A DNA stretch of 64,000 bases from Cyclobacterium jeungdonense (GTDB taxonomy: Bacteria; Bacteroidota; Bacteroidia; Cytophagales; Cyclobacteriaceae): contig NZ_WMCD01000010.1 of assembly GCF_010994275.1 (NCBI RefSeq), forward strand, positions 62,001 to 126,000, in the 5' to 3' direction. Under the pieces are notes generated by a model, which was given only the letters and a program-made list of their open reading frames with translations, did no database searches and had not been told where the DNA came from. A program made the position numbers and the translations under genes. Each line of letters begins with the position of its first letter. Positions within the stretch are counted from its first letter, which is position 1. Shown here piece after piece: positions 25,966-35,567 of this stretch.

Positions 25966-27216
25966 ATGAAAAACCTGGAAAAAACTTTTCAAAACGTACA
26001 AGCTGCCAGCAGACAATTGTCCTTGCTGTCTGAATCGAAAATCAACAAAATACTGGATGACCTGGCCATGGCCGCCATCAAATACACACCGGAAATTCTG
26101 GATGCCAACCAAGAGGATCTGGACCGAATGGATCCGGCTGATCCCAAATACGACCGGCTCAAACTCAATGAAGAACGAATTGAAAACATCGCCGAGGACC
26201 TCATTAATGTGGCCAAGCTGGACACGCCTCTTGGTACGATATTGGCTGAAAAAAAGCTACCCAACGGCCTGGACCTTCAAAAAATCAGGGTTCCCATCGG
26301 TGTCATCGGCATCATCTACGAATCCCGTCCCAACGTTACATTTGACGTTTTTAGCCTTTGCCTGAAAACAGGAAATGCCCTGGTGCTGAAAGGAGGTTCG
26401 GATGCCCATGCCTCCAATACCCTCATCGTCGAGGTGATTCATTCCGTACTGAAAAAGAATAAAATTACCACGGATTGTGTTGCCCTGCTTCCTGCAGACA
26501 GGGAGGCCACCAAAGAATTGCTGCAGGCGGTGGGCTATGTGGATGTCATCATCCCAAGGGGAAGCCAGGGTCTGATAGACTTTGTCCGTAACAATTCCAA
26601 AGTCCCCGTGATCGAAACCGGAGCAGGAATCGTACACACCTATTTTGACCGTTCCGCTAACATGGAAAAAGGTGCGGCCATTATCTGCAATGCCAAAACC
26701 AGACGCGTAAGTGTCTGTAATGCCCTGGACTGCCTGCTGCTGGACCAAAGCCGGCTTAGTGACCTGCCTGCGCTCGCTAAGCCGCTTGCCGAAAAAGGGG
26801 TAACCATTTTTGCCGATAAGCTGGCCTTTGAAGCCCTGTCTGGAAACTATCCGGAAGCCTTGTTGCAGCCGGCAAAAGAAGCACATTTTGGAACGGAATT
26901 CCTTTCCCTCAACATGGCCATCAAAACCGTAGACGGGCTGGATGCCGCACTGGAACACATTGCCAGGTACAGCAGCAAACATAGCGAAGCCATCATTGCC
27001 GAAGATGAAAAGACCATATCGCATTTTCTGCAGGCAGTGGATGCCGCGGCCGTATATGCCAATGCTTCCACGGCCTTTACGGATGGGGCGCAGTTTGGAT
27101 TGGGTGCTGAAATTGGTATCAGTACGCAAAAACTGCATGCCAGAGGCCCGATGGCGCTGGAAGAAATGACTTCCTACAAATGGGTGATTCGCGGAAACGG
27201 TCAAATCCGACCCTAA
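25966..27216 (+). CDS. proA: Glutamate-5-semialdehyde dehydrogenase
   Basis: ATG 25966 (MKNLEKTFQNV) is preferred to an in-frame TTG at 25942. The 416-residue product has the ALDH fold of ProA with VPIGVIGIIYESRPNVT, LKGGSDAHASN, the IPRGSQGLIDFV loop and the catalytic Cys in RVSVCNALDCLLLD. The C-terminal ISTQKLHARGPMALEEMTSYK is characteristic. It reduces glutamyl phosphate to the semialdehyde that cyclises to pyrroline-5-carboxylate. The third gene of proline synthesis, proC, is not in the window. Confidence 0.97.
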   Translation: MKNLEKTFQNVQAASRQLSLLSESKINKILDDLAMAAIKYTPEILDANQEDLDRMDPADPKYDRLKLNEERIENIAEDLINVAKLDTPLGTILAEKKLPNGLDLQKIRVPIGVIGIIYESRPNVTFDVFSLCLKTGNALVLKGGSDAHASNTLIVEVIHSVLKKNKITTDCVALLPADREATKELLQAVGYVDVIIPRGSQGLIDFVRNNSKVPVIETGAGIVHTYFDRSANMEKGAAIICNAKTRRVSVCNALDCLLLDQSRLSDLPALAKPLAEKGVTIFADKLAFEALSGNYPEALLQPAKEAHFGTEFLSLNMAIKTVDGLDAALEHIARYSSKHSEAIIAEDEKTISHFLQAVDAAAVYANASTAFTDGAQFGLGAEIGISTQKLHARGPMALEEMTSYKWVIRGNGQIRP

Positions 27217-27238
27217 GTACTTTCAGTATTCTTAGTTC

Positions 27239-27712
27239 ATGATCTCAGATAAAACCCCACTGGTTCATCAACGAAAGCTCCTGGAGAAATTTCCCGGAAA
27301 AGGGGGATGGACCTACATTTCGCTTCCAGAGGTAGCTTACGAGAAAAGTTTTCCTTTCGGAATGGTACGGGTTCAGGGCAGCCTGGATGCGTACCTGCTG
27401 GGTACCGTCAAGTTAATGCCCAAAGGAAATAAGGAGCTATTTTTGCCGGTAAATGCCAGGATCCGTAAGGCCCTGGGCAAAGAGGCCGGAGATGACGTGC
27501 TGGTAAAATTATATAAAGTGGCCTCTCCAACATCCATTCCGGAAGAAGTACTTATTTGCCTGAAGGATAGTCCGGGTAGCCTGGAAAAATTCTATTCACT
27601 TCCTGGTTGGAAACAAACCTTGTATTTGGAAGCAATCGTCGATTCCAAAACCCCGGCGGAAGAAACAGCAAAAATTTTAAAGCTGCTGGAGGTTTTGGAA
27701 AAAATTCCATAG
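27239..27712 (+). CDS. DUF1905/YdeI (OmpD-associated)-like protein
   Basis: The 157-residue product has no signal peptide. Its first ~95 residues fit DUF1905 (GGWTYISLPEV, FGMVRVQGSLDAYLLGTVKL, FLPVNARIRKALGKEAGDDV), a small beta-barrel, and its C-terminal ~55 residues fit the YdeI helical module (KFYSLPGWKQTLYLEAIVDSKTPAEE, cited by FYSLPGWKQTLYLEAIVDSK). It starts 22 bp after proA on the same strand and may be cotranscribed, though a link to proline is not expected. The biochemical function is unknown. Confidence 0.75.
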   Translation: MISDKTPLVHQRKLLEKFPGKGGWTYISLPEVAYEKSFPFGMVRVQGSLDAYLLGTVKLMPKGNKELFLPVNARIRKALGKEAGDDVLVKLYKVASPTSIPEEVLICLKDSPGSLEKFYSLPGWKQTLYLEAIVDSKTPAEETAKILKLLEVLEKIP

Positions 27713-27822
27713 CAGGGTAAAAAAACTACACTTCACAAAGCACCCGCAGCCAATATTGCGAATTTTTGGCGGCCGCTGCTAGAAAAAGCACCCTGCCCGG
27801 ACCATTGCATCGAACGGACCAA

Positions 27823-30147
27823 TTACACCAATCGGGAAAATCCGCTTTTAGCCACCTCTTCATCCGGCAGAGATATGTATGTGCCTTTTTCCAGGCTTTT
27901 CGAAAGGACGGCAAATACCTGATCCAGGGCCTCTCCGTATTTCTTCACGTTCTGTTCGGTATGGCCAAGGCTGGGATAAAAAGCCGTTCCGGCCAGAAAA
28001 CCCTGCTTTAGCATCTCCCTGGTGAAGATGGTTCGCAATCGTTCGGAAGCAGGGTGGGAAAAACGAAAGCCGGACAGGGCGGGAAACCCATACACCTCGA
28101 CAGGCAATTTCCATTTCTCCGCCAACTCTTTCCATTGCTTCTGCACCTCTTTTCCCCTTGCCTCCACCCAGAGAGGTAAGTCGAAACGTTTCATTTCCTT
28201 CAAGGTGGCCAAAGCGGCTACCGGGCCGGTACTCTCACTCCAGGAAGTGCTGCTCATAAAGGAACGATGGGCCCCTTCCATCGCTTCCCGACTACCGATC
28301 ACGGCTCCTATAGGAAACCCATTGCCCAGGGCTTTGGCAAATACCGCCATGTCGGGATGCAGCCCGTAGCGCAGGTGCAGCCCTCCCATGTGCATCCGCC
28401 ATCCTGCGGTAATTTCATCGACAATCAGAAGAATTCCATATTTCTGTGTCTCTTCCCGTACCCGTTCCAAAAAACCAGGCAGCGGCTCCTCCTGCCTGCC
28501 GGGCTCCATGATTACAGCGGCCAGACGGTTGCCATGGGTTTTTATCAGTTCCAAAAAACCTTCGGTATCGTTAAACCGAAAGGTAAAAGCACTGCCTCGC
28601 AGGGCTTCCGGCACCCCGGCGGGTTCCAGACCTGGGAGCAAATGTCCTTTCAAAGCATCTTCGGAGCCTAGGTTTGCCGCCAGGTACCAATCCTGCCAGC
28701 CATGGTATCCGCAAATACCGACGAGGGATCTTCCTGTAGTTGCCCTTGCGATACGAATGGCAAGGCCACATGCTTCCCCTCCTCCCCTAACAAACCGGGC
28801 CTGTTCTGCCCAGGAATGCAAAGCACAGAGTTCATCCGCCAACGCCACTTCTTCGGGAGCATTAAGCGAACTCATGCTTCCCAATCGAATGCGTCGCATA
28901 ACCGCATCGTTTACTGCAGGATGGGCATACCCCAGTAAGCAAGAGCCCACAGCGTTGGTAGAAAAATCGTAATAATGCCTGCCATCCAGATCCCAAACCT
29001 CACAACCCCTGGCTTCCCGGAAATAGGGTGGCCAGTGCTCCGGCGCCATGTTTTCGGGTCGCTTGCTGAGCAACTGTACCCCTCCGGGAATCCTGCTTTT
29101 GGCGTGTCGGTAAAGGTCCTGGTCGACCAGGACAGATTTTTCGTCGCAACCCAGCAAGCGAATGCCGTTGGTGCAGAAGATGTCCTGCCGATCATTTGCA
29201 TTCAGCGACATCCATTCACAGGCTTCCTTTAATGCCCGCAGGGATTCGATGCCTACCAGTACCGGATGTCCAAGTGCCTTATTCCAGTTGCAAGCATGTC
29301 CGTCCAGCCAGAAAAACCCATCCCCTAGCGTGACTGCTTTTCCCCGAATGGAAGAAACAGGAAAATCACTGCCCCACAGCAGTTTTTGTGGTCCAAAATG
29401 ATGCAGTACCGTCATCATGGCCTGGGGTTCACAAATTCCGGACATGTCAAACCAGATATTGGGAAGGTCTTTTAACGCGGCTATCCCCGCTGCATGGGGT
29501 GCATGAAAAGAACGAGCCGTGTGGGCCAGTACCAACTTCATACCTGGATAATCCAAACACATCTTTCGGATCGTTTCCTGGTTGGAAGGGTCGGAAATGG
29601 CCCGGTCTTTTACCAGGTGAAGCATAACTACCGCTCCCTTCTCATGGGCCCATTTGCACCAGTGGTTTGGAAGAAAGCCATGGATCGAACTTCTCGGAGT
29701 AGGCTTTTCCGGGCTGTAAACGTGGTACGGCTTGAGTCCCAGTATTCTATGGTGATCCAGGGTTTCGGCCATCTCCTCCGGTCGCATTTCCGGACGAATC
29801 AGGGCCAGCCCCCGGCAATGAGGGTGCTGATCCAACTGCTGCCGGAGAAAGGCGTTGGCGGCCTGCACATCTGCCTGGGGTAAAGGTGCCGGAAAAAACA
29901 AACCTCCCTCTAGTCGGGATTTTGGGAACATTGGTTTGACCTGAGATTCCCATACCGGTATGCTCACCGATGCCGGACCCCCCGACCACAATCCCGGTTC
30001 CTGCAGGCTCAGGTCAGCAGTTTGGTAAATATGGGCATGGCTGTCCCAAACCCGCTCTGGTAAAAAATCACTAATACCAGCAAGTACTTCCCGGTCTTTT
30101 TCAGAAAAATCCCAGGTATATTCCGATTGTTTATTTTTTTTCATCAC
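27823..30147 (-). CDS. Amidohydrolase - class III aminotransferase fusion protein
   Basis: Two enzymes are joined in 774 residues. Residues ~15-335 form an amidohydrolase-2 (COG2159) TIM barrel with metal-ligand motifs DSHAHIY, MLHLVKD, LAHTARSF and LWGSDFPVS. Residues ~345-770 form a class III PLP aminotransferase of the glutamate-1-semialdehyde-aminomutase type, with LVGICGYHGWQDWYL, the cofactor Asp in LLIVDEITAGWRMH and the PLP lysine (K605) in VFAKALGNGFPIG. No signal peptide, so cytosolic. It is the last gene of the seven-gene operon, whose other aminotransferase is free-standing. The order of the domains suggests substrate transfer between hydrolysis or decarboxylation and transamination. 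The substrate is unknown. Confidence 0.88.
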   Translation of the reverse strand: MMKKNKQSEYTWDFSEKDREVLAGISDFLPERVWDSHAHIYQTADLSLQEPGLWSGGPASVSIPVWESQVKPMFPKSRLEGGLFFPAPLPQADVQAANAFLRQQLDQHPHCRGLALIRPEMRPEEMAETLDHHRILGLKPYHVYSPEKPTPRSSIHGFLPNHWCKWAHEKGAVVMLHLVKDRAISDPSNQETIRKMCLDYPGMKLVLAHTARSFHAPHAAGIAALKDLPNIWFDMSGICEPQAMMTVLHHFGPQKLLWGSDFPVSSIRGKAVTLGDGFFWLDGHACNWNKALGHPVLVGIESLRALKEACEWMSLNANDRQDIFCTNGIRLLGCDEKSVLVDQDLYRHAKSRIPGGVQLLSKRPENMAPEHWPPYFREARGCEVWDLDGRHYYDFSTNAVGSCLLGYAHPAVNDAVMRRIRLGSMSSLNAPEEVALADELCALHSWAEQARFVRGGGEACGLAIRIARATTGRSLVGICGYHGWQDWYLAANLGSEDALKGHLLPGLEPAGVPEALRGSAFTFRFNDTEGFLELIKTHGNRLAAVIMEPGRQEEPLPGFLERVREETQKYGILLIVDEITAGWRMHMGGLHLRYGLHPDMAVFAKALGNGFPIGAVIGSREAMEGAHRSFMSSTSWSESTGPVAALATLKEMKRFDLPLWVEARGKEVQKQWKELAEKWKLPVEVYGFPALSGFRFSHPASERLRTIFTREMLKQGFLAGTAFYPSLGHTEQNVKKYGEALDQVFAVLSKSLEKGTYISLPDEEVAKSGFSRLV

Positions 30148-30176
30148 TGGTTATTATTGTTGGGTTGCTGCTAAAC

Positions 30177-31298
30177 TTAGGGTTCCATACCAATCCGTAG
30201 AAAATGAATCGCGGTGGTGTCGGGATGGGATCCCTGATAGAAATAAGCCAGGATCTCCCCGTTTTCCAGCAACAGCAATTGGGGATGGCCCACTGAATAA
30301 CGTGCCATTTCCTCCCATGCCTCATCCATTTTCATGAATTGACTGTCTTGCCTTGGCCGTTCGAACGAAGTAAGGAGAATGGATGTATCAAACCGCTTCC
30401 CTTCGTCCCTGCTCAGATGAAGGTATAGTTCGGGCAAGCTTCTTCGGTCGATGGTAACTAGCATCAGCCGGCCATCCGGAAGTTGTACTGGATGACCAGG
30501 TTGCCCGTATACGCCGGTATCTTGCGGTTGACTCCAACTTTTTCCCCCATCGGTGCTTTCTGAGCGGTGGATGTTTTTATATTGATTGTTTACACCATCA
30601 AAAGTCCAGAAAAAATTAACCAGCCTCTTGCCATCATTCAACACAAGGGGACGCTGATCCCAATAAAACATGCCTGGATGATGTGTGACCAGGCTCATTT
30701 CAGACCAGGAAAACCCGCTGCCCCTGGAAAAAAGCAAGGCCGAGCGGTGGATCCAGGGTTTGGGATCCTCTTTAAATTTATTGATTTCGAATTGACAAAT
30801 GAGGCTTCCGTCCGCTAATTTCATGGGAGGCCCCGTAAGCGGCACCGGCCCACCGGTAGCCTGCGTATCTATCATGACGGGATCGGACCAGTCCTGACCA
30901 TCATTTTCACTGAAACTGTAAAAAATCCGGGTATCTTTCAGGCTTTCGGTGTTTGGATCAAAAAAAGGTGCCTGCGGATCACTGCCATCCACCCAATTGA
31001 TGAGCGCCAACACCCTGCTTTCACCTAGTGCGAGGAAATAAAGGCTATGTGAATTTCCGGGCCTACCCTCCAGGGAGGGCAAAGGAAGCGGTTCGAAGGG
31101 TGGAACCCAGGTCTTGCCTTGGTCATCCGACCAGGTCATCATGGCCTTCATAGAGCTTCCGTCTTTCTTTTTGTCTGCAGCACGGAAGCCTGCGAGCCAG
31201 CGACCAGAGGGCAGTACTTCCATTGCCGGAAAGCTGAGACTTCCCAGACCGGAAGCCTTCGGTAATCCACGAACTTGTCCACTTTCAAGTACTTGCAT
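30177..31298 (-). CDS. Sialidase-like BNR beta-propeller protein, cytoplasmic
   Basis: The 373-residue protein has four Asp-box (BNR) motifs: WSDDQGKTW, FSENDGQDW, STDGGKSW and LSRDEGKRF, giving a six-bladed sialidase-type propeller. It has no signal peptide or TM helix, unlike the three related proteins of the SusCD locus. The canonical sialidase RIP motif near the N-terminus is absent: the corresponding strand reads SFPAMEVLPSGRWLAGFR. It may therefore act on something other than sialic acid, or be a lyase or binding protein. It sits 4 bp after the symporter gene, so its substrate is probably what the symporter imports. Confidence 0.75.
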   Translation of the reverse strand: MQVLESGQVRGLPKASGLGSLSFPAMEVLPSGRWLAGFRAADKKKDGSSMKAMMTWSDDQGKTWVPPFEPLPLPSLEGRPGNSHSLYFLALGESRVLALINWVDGSDPQAPFFDPNTESLKDTRIFYSFSENDGQDWSDPVMIDTQATGGPVPLTGPPMKLADGSLICQFEINKFKEDPKPWIHRSALLFSRGSGFSWSEMSLVTHHPGMFYWDQRPLVLNDGKRLVNFFWTFDGVNNQYKNIHRSESTDGGKSWSQPQDTGVYGQPGHPVQLPDGRLMLVTIDRRSLPELYLHLSRDEGKRFDTSILLTSFERPRQDSQFMKMDEAWEEMARYSVGHPQLLLLENGEILAYFYQGSHPDTTAIHFLRIGMEP

Positions 31299-31302
31299 AG
31301 GT

Positions 31303-33831
31303 CTAGGTTTTTCTATCTATTTCCGTGGAAGCCTTGAATATGGCCGCCTCCCGGCTGCGCTTTAACATTGTTTCCTTGTTGCCCAGCATTTTGACATCCA
31401 TAAAACTAAATACCATACCCAACAACACACCCACACCCAGCGATACCGGTAGGATAAACAATACTTCAATCCCCAGGAACTTGAAAAAGGCAATGGCCAC
31501 GGCAATGGCTACACTCCCAATTCCTCCCAGAAAGGTCCCTCTGGCAGTTGCAAAAGGCACAAATAGGGCCAGGAAAAACAAGACAAACAAGGGGGAGACG
31601 AAGAGATTGACCACCTTGACGATCACATCGTACAGGTTGCCTTCTACCTTGCTGATAAGCAAACTGAGCAGCAGTGCAAAAATCCCCACAAACAGGGAAA
31701 GGTTGCGCACCGCTCCCAGTTGGTTTTTAGGTGCCCGGTAATTTCGGGTAAACCGTTTGATCAGGTCCTCAGAAATCACCGAAGAGGTGCTGTTCAAGCC
31801 GGAAGAAAGGCTGGACATGGCTGCCGCTAAAATGCCTGCGGCAACCAGCCCGGAAATCCCCACCGGCAATCCTACCCGGATAAACTTGGGGAACAGTTGG
31901 TCAGCATGGGTAGCCACGGTTTCGCCGGGGGAAAGAAAATGAGGAAATGCTGTAAAATAGGCCAACACGGCTAACCCCACTAATCCCAGTAAAGTTTGTA
32001 CCACAAAGGTGGTAAGTAGCGACACGCCAAAGGTCTTCCGGGCGGTTTGGGCATTTTCGGTGGCCAGAAAACGTTGTATAGACATCTGGTCGGAACCCGA
32101 AGAAGCCAGGTACCAAACAAAGGTGGTCAGCAGGGCATTGCCAATAGTCATGCGCTCCCGGGCATCCACCCCGACTTTCAATTCCCCCCAATGCGCCAGC
32201 CATTCAGAAGGAAACCAGGCAGATACCGATCCAAAGGAAAATGTCACCACTAGTAAGGTCAGAACGGCCCCTCCCATTAGAACACCTGATTGAATCACGT
32301 CCGTAAATACCACTGCTTTCAGCCCACCCAGTGTGGTATAAAAAATGGTTATCCCCATCAACAATACACTAAGGATAAGGGTATACGAGGGATCAAAACC
32401 AAAAATGGCCAGGATGGCGGTATGCACGGTAATAAAGATAATGGTACCCATCCATAGAAATCGCAGGGACAAAAAGAAAAAAGTCGCCAGCACCCGTATG
32501 CTTACCCCCAGGTTGATTTCCAAAATCTCGTAGGCGCTGGTCACTCTCAGCTTCATGAAGCGCGGAATCAGAAACCAACCCACCACGTAATACACGAGCG
32601 GAAAGATCAATACTCCGGAAAAAATTACCGGGCCGTACTTTACCATTTCGCCGGGATAGGAAAGGTAACTCAGCGAACTAAGCAGGGTAGCAAACAGGGA
32701 CAGTCCAACTGCCACCGGATTCATTTTGCCTCCACCCAGGTAGTAATCCTTTTCGCTTTTGTTTTTTCTGGAAAAATAATACCCCACACCTACCATTCCT
32801 GCCAGGTAGGCCACTACTACCAGCCAATCTGCCCAGGCCAGGCTATAGACCTGCCGCCTGTCCAGCATCAGGATACCAAATGCTCCAGCAGCCCTTACAT
32901 CCGCATTTATTGCTTCCTTCATGCCGGAAGTTGCTTGCTCCCCTTCCGGCAAGATAGGATGTTTGTTTTCCAGCAAGTCAATTAGTACCGGAAGGTCTTC
33001 CGGATTCCCTGCCTTACCAAGGGCATAGGCCATTTCCATGCGTTCGCCTTTGGATGGAGAATTTTTTAGGTCCAGTAAGGCTTCTTTTACCTTTTCAAAA
33101 ACCGGATCATTTCTTTTCTCCTCCGGAGCATGGATCAGCGCCGCCGACAAAAGATAGACCCTCGGAAGTGATCCCTGCTGTTCCTGCAAACCGGATTTAG
33201 CCACTCTTTCCCAGGTATCTTCCGAAAAACCCCCTTCATTTCGAAGGGCATAAGCAGCCTGCAGCCGGAGTATTTCATCCAGACCCGAATCCAATGCCAG
33301 CTCCGGCAATTTCTCACCGGCACCATTCGGTTCACGCCCCTGCAGGGTACTCCAAAGGGTATATACATACAGGCTGTTCACCTGGCCTTCCAGTACTTCC
33401 CGGGTAATTTCCGGAGAGGAGTTGGCCAGGGACTCGCCCAATTTAGCCAGGGTCTCTGCAGCGTGGACCCTGTCGGGACCGTCCCGGTCTTCAAAGGCAC
33501 GAATGATTTTGTTTACATAGCTTTCCCTGGAGGTAAGATCGGACTGGGCGAGTACCCGCCAGACTCCAATCCGGTAAGGCGAGCTTTGCTCCCATTTTTC
33601 TTCTTCTTGCTGAAACGTTTCCCGAACGCCTTCTGTGTAGTCAAGCCAGATTTTGTATTCCGCAGCGTGGACTTTTACCCAATATTCCTGTTGATCCATC
33701 ACCTGCTGCAGCTCTTGCACGGCCCTTTCCCGGAGTTCCGGGCCCACCGCTGAGGGTCGTGACTGACACGCTGCCACCGCTAGTAGGACGATTAACCCCA
33801 TCGTCAGGTTCCGGATTCCCGGCACCCTCAT
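31303..33831 (-). CDS. HEAT-repeat lipoprotein fused to a sodium:solute symporter
   Basis: Start 33831 gives a lipoprotein signal (LIVLLAVAACQS) and a 4-bp overlap with the PhyH stop; an upstream ATG at 33912 lies inside that gene and is rejected. Residues ~25-325 are helical pairs with HEAT-like spacing (MEMAYALGKAGNPEDLPVLI, LQAAYALRNEGGFSED). The remaining ~515 residues are a 13-TM SSS/SLC5-type transporter with YYLGGGKMNPVAVGLSLFAT, TLGGLKAVVFTDVIQ and AAMSSLSSGLNSTSSV. The fusion would place a helical solenoid outside the membrane, attached to the transporter. It is likely the importer for the pathway. Confidence 0.88.
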   Translation of the reverse strand: MRVPGIRNLTMGLIVLLAVAACQSRPSAVGPELRERAVQELQQVMDQQEYWVKVHAAEYKIWLDYTEGVRETFQQEEEKWEQSSPYRIGVWRVLAQSDLTSRESYVNKIIRAFEDRDGPDRVHAAETLAKLGESLANSSPEITREVLEGQVNSLYVYTLWSTLQGREPNGAGEKLPELALDSGLDEILRLQAAYALRNEGGFSEDTWERVAKSGLQEQQGSLPRVYLLSAALIHAPEEKRNDPVFEKVKEALLDLKNSPSKGERMEMAYALGKAGNPEDLPVLIDLLENKHPILPEGEQATSGMKEAINADVRAAGAFGILMLDRRQVYSLAWADWLVVVAYLAGMVGVGYYFSRKNKSEKDYYLGGGKMNPVAVGLSLFATLLSSLSYLSYPGEMVKYGPVIFSGVLIFPLVYYVVGWFLIPRFMKLRVTSAYEILEINLGVSIRVLATFFFLSLRFLWMGTIIFITVHTAILAIFGFDPSYTLILSVLLMGITIFYTTLGGLKAVVFTDVIQSGVLMGGAVLTLLVVTFSFGSVSAWFPSEWLAHWGELKVGVDARERMTIGNALLTTFVWYLASSGSDQMSIQRFLATENAQTARKTFGVSLLTTFVVQTLLGLVGLAVLAYFTAFPHFLSPGETVATHADQLFPKFIRVGLPVGISGLVAAGILAAAMSSLSSGLNSTSSVISEDLIKRFTRNYRAPKNQLGAVRNLSLFVGIFALLLSLLISKVEGNLYDVIVKVVNLFVSPLFVLFFLALFVPFATARGTFLGGIGSVAIAVAIAFFKFLGIEVLFILPVSLGVGVLLGMVFSFMDVKMLGNKETMLKRSREAAIFKASTEIDRKT

Positions 33832-34568
33832 GCCTGTTTTTTGTTCAGAGATTTTACATAGGCTTGTTTGGCTTCCACATCTTCCTTGGCGGATTTGCCG
33901 AAATAAATCCATCCCATGGCCTTCCGACTTCGTTCGGGGTGAGTGTTGGGAGCCGCCCGGTGGATGGTCAACGCATGGTGTAGCAGCAGGTCCCCTGGTT
34001 TGGCAGGAAAGAAAACCTCGTCTTCCAAATCCGAAGGCTGTCCAAAATCCACAATTCCCTGTGAAAACCCTACTGTTTGCGTGGCCCCGTGTGGACGCAT
34101 TCCCTTTTTGTGAGAGCCTTTAACGTAACTCACCCAGCCATTTTGCTCGTCCACTTCTTCCAGGGCCAACCACATGGTCACGGCACTCATGGGTTCCAGC
34201 ATAAAGTAATAGCCGTCCTGGTGAGGAGGGGTTGCTTTGCCGATTTTTGCCGGCTTGTTGAAATACTCCAGGGTCTTGCCTACCACCTGCTCTCCAAGTA
34301 CTGTTTCCGCCAACTGTGAAAAAGAACTATCCAGCAATAGGCGTTCGAATAAGGGCGAATAAGCTTGCAGGTCCTGCAGCATTTTCAAGCTGCCGGGATC
34401 TCCCGGCACTTCGTATTTCACGTGTTCCGGAGCCATATCGGAGAGTTGGTGCTGGATGAATGCGGCTAAAGTTTCATTGATTTCATCCACCTGAGTACGG
34501 GATAAAAAGCCCGGCAGGTACAGGTAGCCGTCGCTTAGAAATTGTTGGGTGAGTTTTTGGGAGTCCAT
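33828..34568 (-). CDS. Phytanoyl-CoA dioxygenase (PhyH) family enzyme
   Basis: This 246-residue protein has the PhyH double-stranded beta-helix with the Fe(II) ligands H-x-D in ATPPHQDGYYF and the distal His in LLLHHALTIHRAAPN, followed by the 2-oxoglutarate-binding Arg in SRKAMGW (or RSRK). N-terminal YLYLPGFLSRTQVDEI is typical. It should hydroxylate a small molecule using 2-oxoglutarate and oxygen; despite the family name, bacterial members rarely act on phytanoyl-CoA. It lies 9 bp after the second dehydrogenase-like gene and overlaps the symporter gene by 4 bp, so a shared pathway is very likely. Confidence 0.9.
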   Translation of the reverse strand: MDSQKLTQQFLSDGYLYLPGFLSRTQVDEINETLAAFIQHQLSDMAPEHVKYEVPGDPGSLKMLQDLQAYSPLFERLLLDSSFSQLAETVLGEQVVGKTLEYFNKPAKIGKATPPHQDGYYFMLEPMSAVTMWLALEEVDEQNGWVSYVKGSHKKGMRPHGATQTVGFSQGIVDFGQPSDLEDEVFFPAKPGDLLLHHALTIHRAAPNTHPERSRKAMGWIYFGKSAKEDVEAKQAYVKSLNKKQA

Positions 34569-34577
34569 CGTGCTTTA

Positions 34578-35567
34578 CTAGTTTTTCGTGCCTGTTTCCT
34601 GTTTCAATTTTTCTTCATTCTGATCGCTGACCCCTGCCGGTTCCTCGGGAGTATCTCCGTCCGGGAAGGGAAAACGCTGCATTAACCCAACCATTTCCTC
34701 GCTGAAGCCCCGAAAAGCATCCTCCAGCTTATTCACTTTCTCCGGGGGATAGCTATAGCTGCCCTGCCCGCTAGTCCATCCCAACTTCCCCTCTGCCACG
34801 GTTTCACGAAAAAATTCAGGAACATCTGAGGCCCGCGAAAGTTCGGGATTAAGGTCTTTCATAACCAATCCGTAGACATAGGTACCCATCAGGTCCATGT
34901 ACCGGCAATTGCCGGCAAAGGGCAGGTAATAACCGGGGTCATTGCGACAGGCCCGGTCGATATCTTCTGCCAGCACGTAGCCGTTTTCGATCAGAAAAAA
35001 AGCTTCCCGTGCCATGGCGGCCAGCAATTTACTTCGAATACTTTTACCTTTTGGAAGGTGGTAGGGATCTTTTCTCCAGCTTGTTGCCATCAAGTCCATG
35101 AACGCTTGCACTTCTTCCCTTCGGTTTCGTGGGGTACTGATAAGTTCGGCAAAATACGTCAGGTGAGCCGGATAGACCCAGTTTAGCCCCAGCAGCCGTG
35201 AGGGGTCGGGCAGTTCGGCTTGCAGTTCGGCCAGAGGAATACTTTCGGTATTGATCAATAGCAGCGCATTCGGAGGAGCCACGCGGACTACTTTTTCTAA
35301 CCAAGCCCGCTTTATCGGGGGATTTTCCGGAGTAATAAGGATGATCAATTCGCTGTCTGTAACGACGGTGTTATCCCAGGTTTCCGTACCCGAATGGAAT
35401 CCTTTCAAGGAAATGGCTTCACTACCGGAACAGGCATTCAGGGAATCTGTTGTAATTGCTCCTCCGAGCCTTTTGACCGAATGACCGGCCCGTAGCAGGC
35501 AGAGAATGATCGAGGGAATCAATATCCCCTCACCTGCTACCGCTATTTTAGCATGCTGATAGTTCAT
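34578..35567 (-). CDS. 3-hydroxyacyl-CoA dehydrogenase-like protein with lost catalytic residues
   Basis: The 329-residue product aligns along its length with the dehydrogenase encoded at 36878-37864 (NTESIPLAELQ against NTSAIPVSLLQ; LGLNWVYPAHLTYFAEL against LGIHWAEPAYLTRFMEI). The NAD loop reads GEGILI instead of GxGxxG, the catalytic His is Asn (N129), and the active-site Asn of the FVTNRLM motif is missing (KSIRSKLLAAM). A highly charged tail of ~35 residues follows. It probably does not catalyse a standard oxidation and may be a partner subunit or have a changed reaction. Its start overlaps the aminotransferase stop by 4 bp. Confidence 0.78.
   Translation of the reverse strand: MNYQHAKIAVAGEGILIPSIILCLLRAGHSVKRLGGAITTDSLNACSGSEAISLKGFHSGTETWDNTVVTDSELIILITPENPPIKRAWLEKVVRVAPPNALLLINTESIPLAELQAELPDPSRLLGLNWVYPAHLTYFAELISTPRNRREEVQAFMDLMATSWRKDPYHLPKGKSIRSKLLAAMAREAFFLIENGYVLAEDIDRACRNDPGYYLPFAGNCRYMDLMGTYVYGLVMKDLNPELSRASDVPEFFRETVAEGKLGWTSGQGSYSYPPEKVNKLEDAFRGFSEEMVGLMQRFPFPDGDTPEEPAGVSDQNEEKLKQETGTKN

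Noticed and set aside
26257..27204. 315-residue minus-strand frame antisense to proA
   Set aside because: proA is unambiguous on the other strand; the antisense frame is a codon-bias shadow with no recognisable domain.
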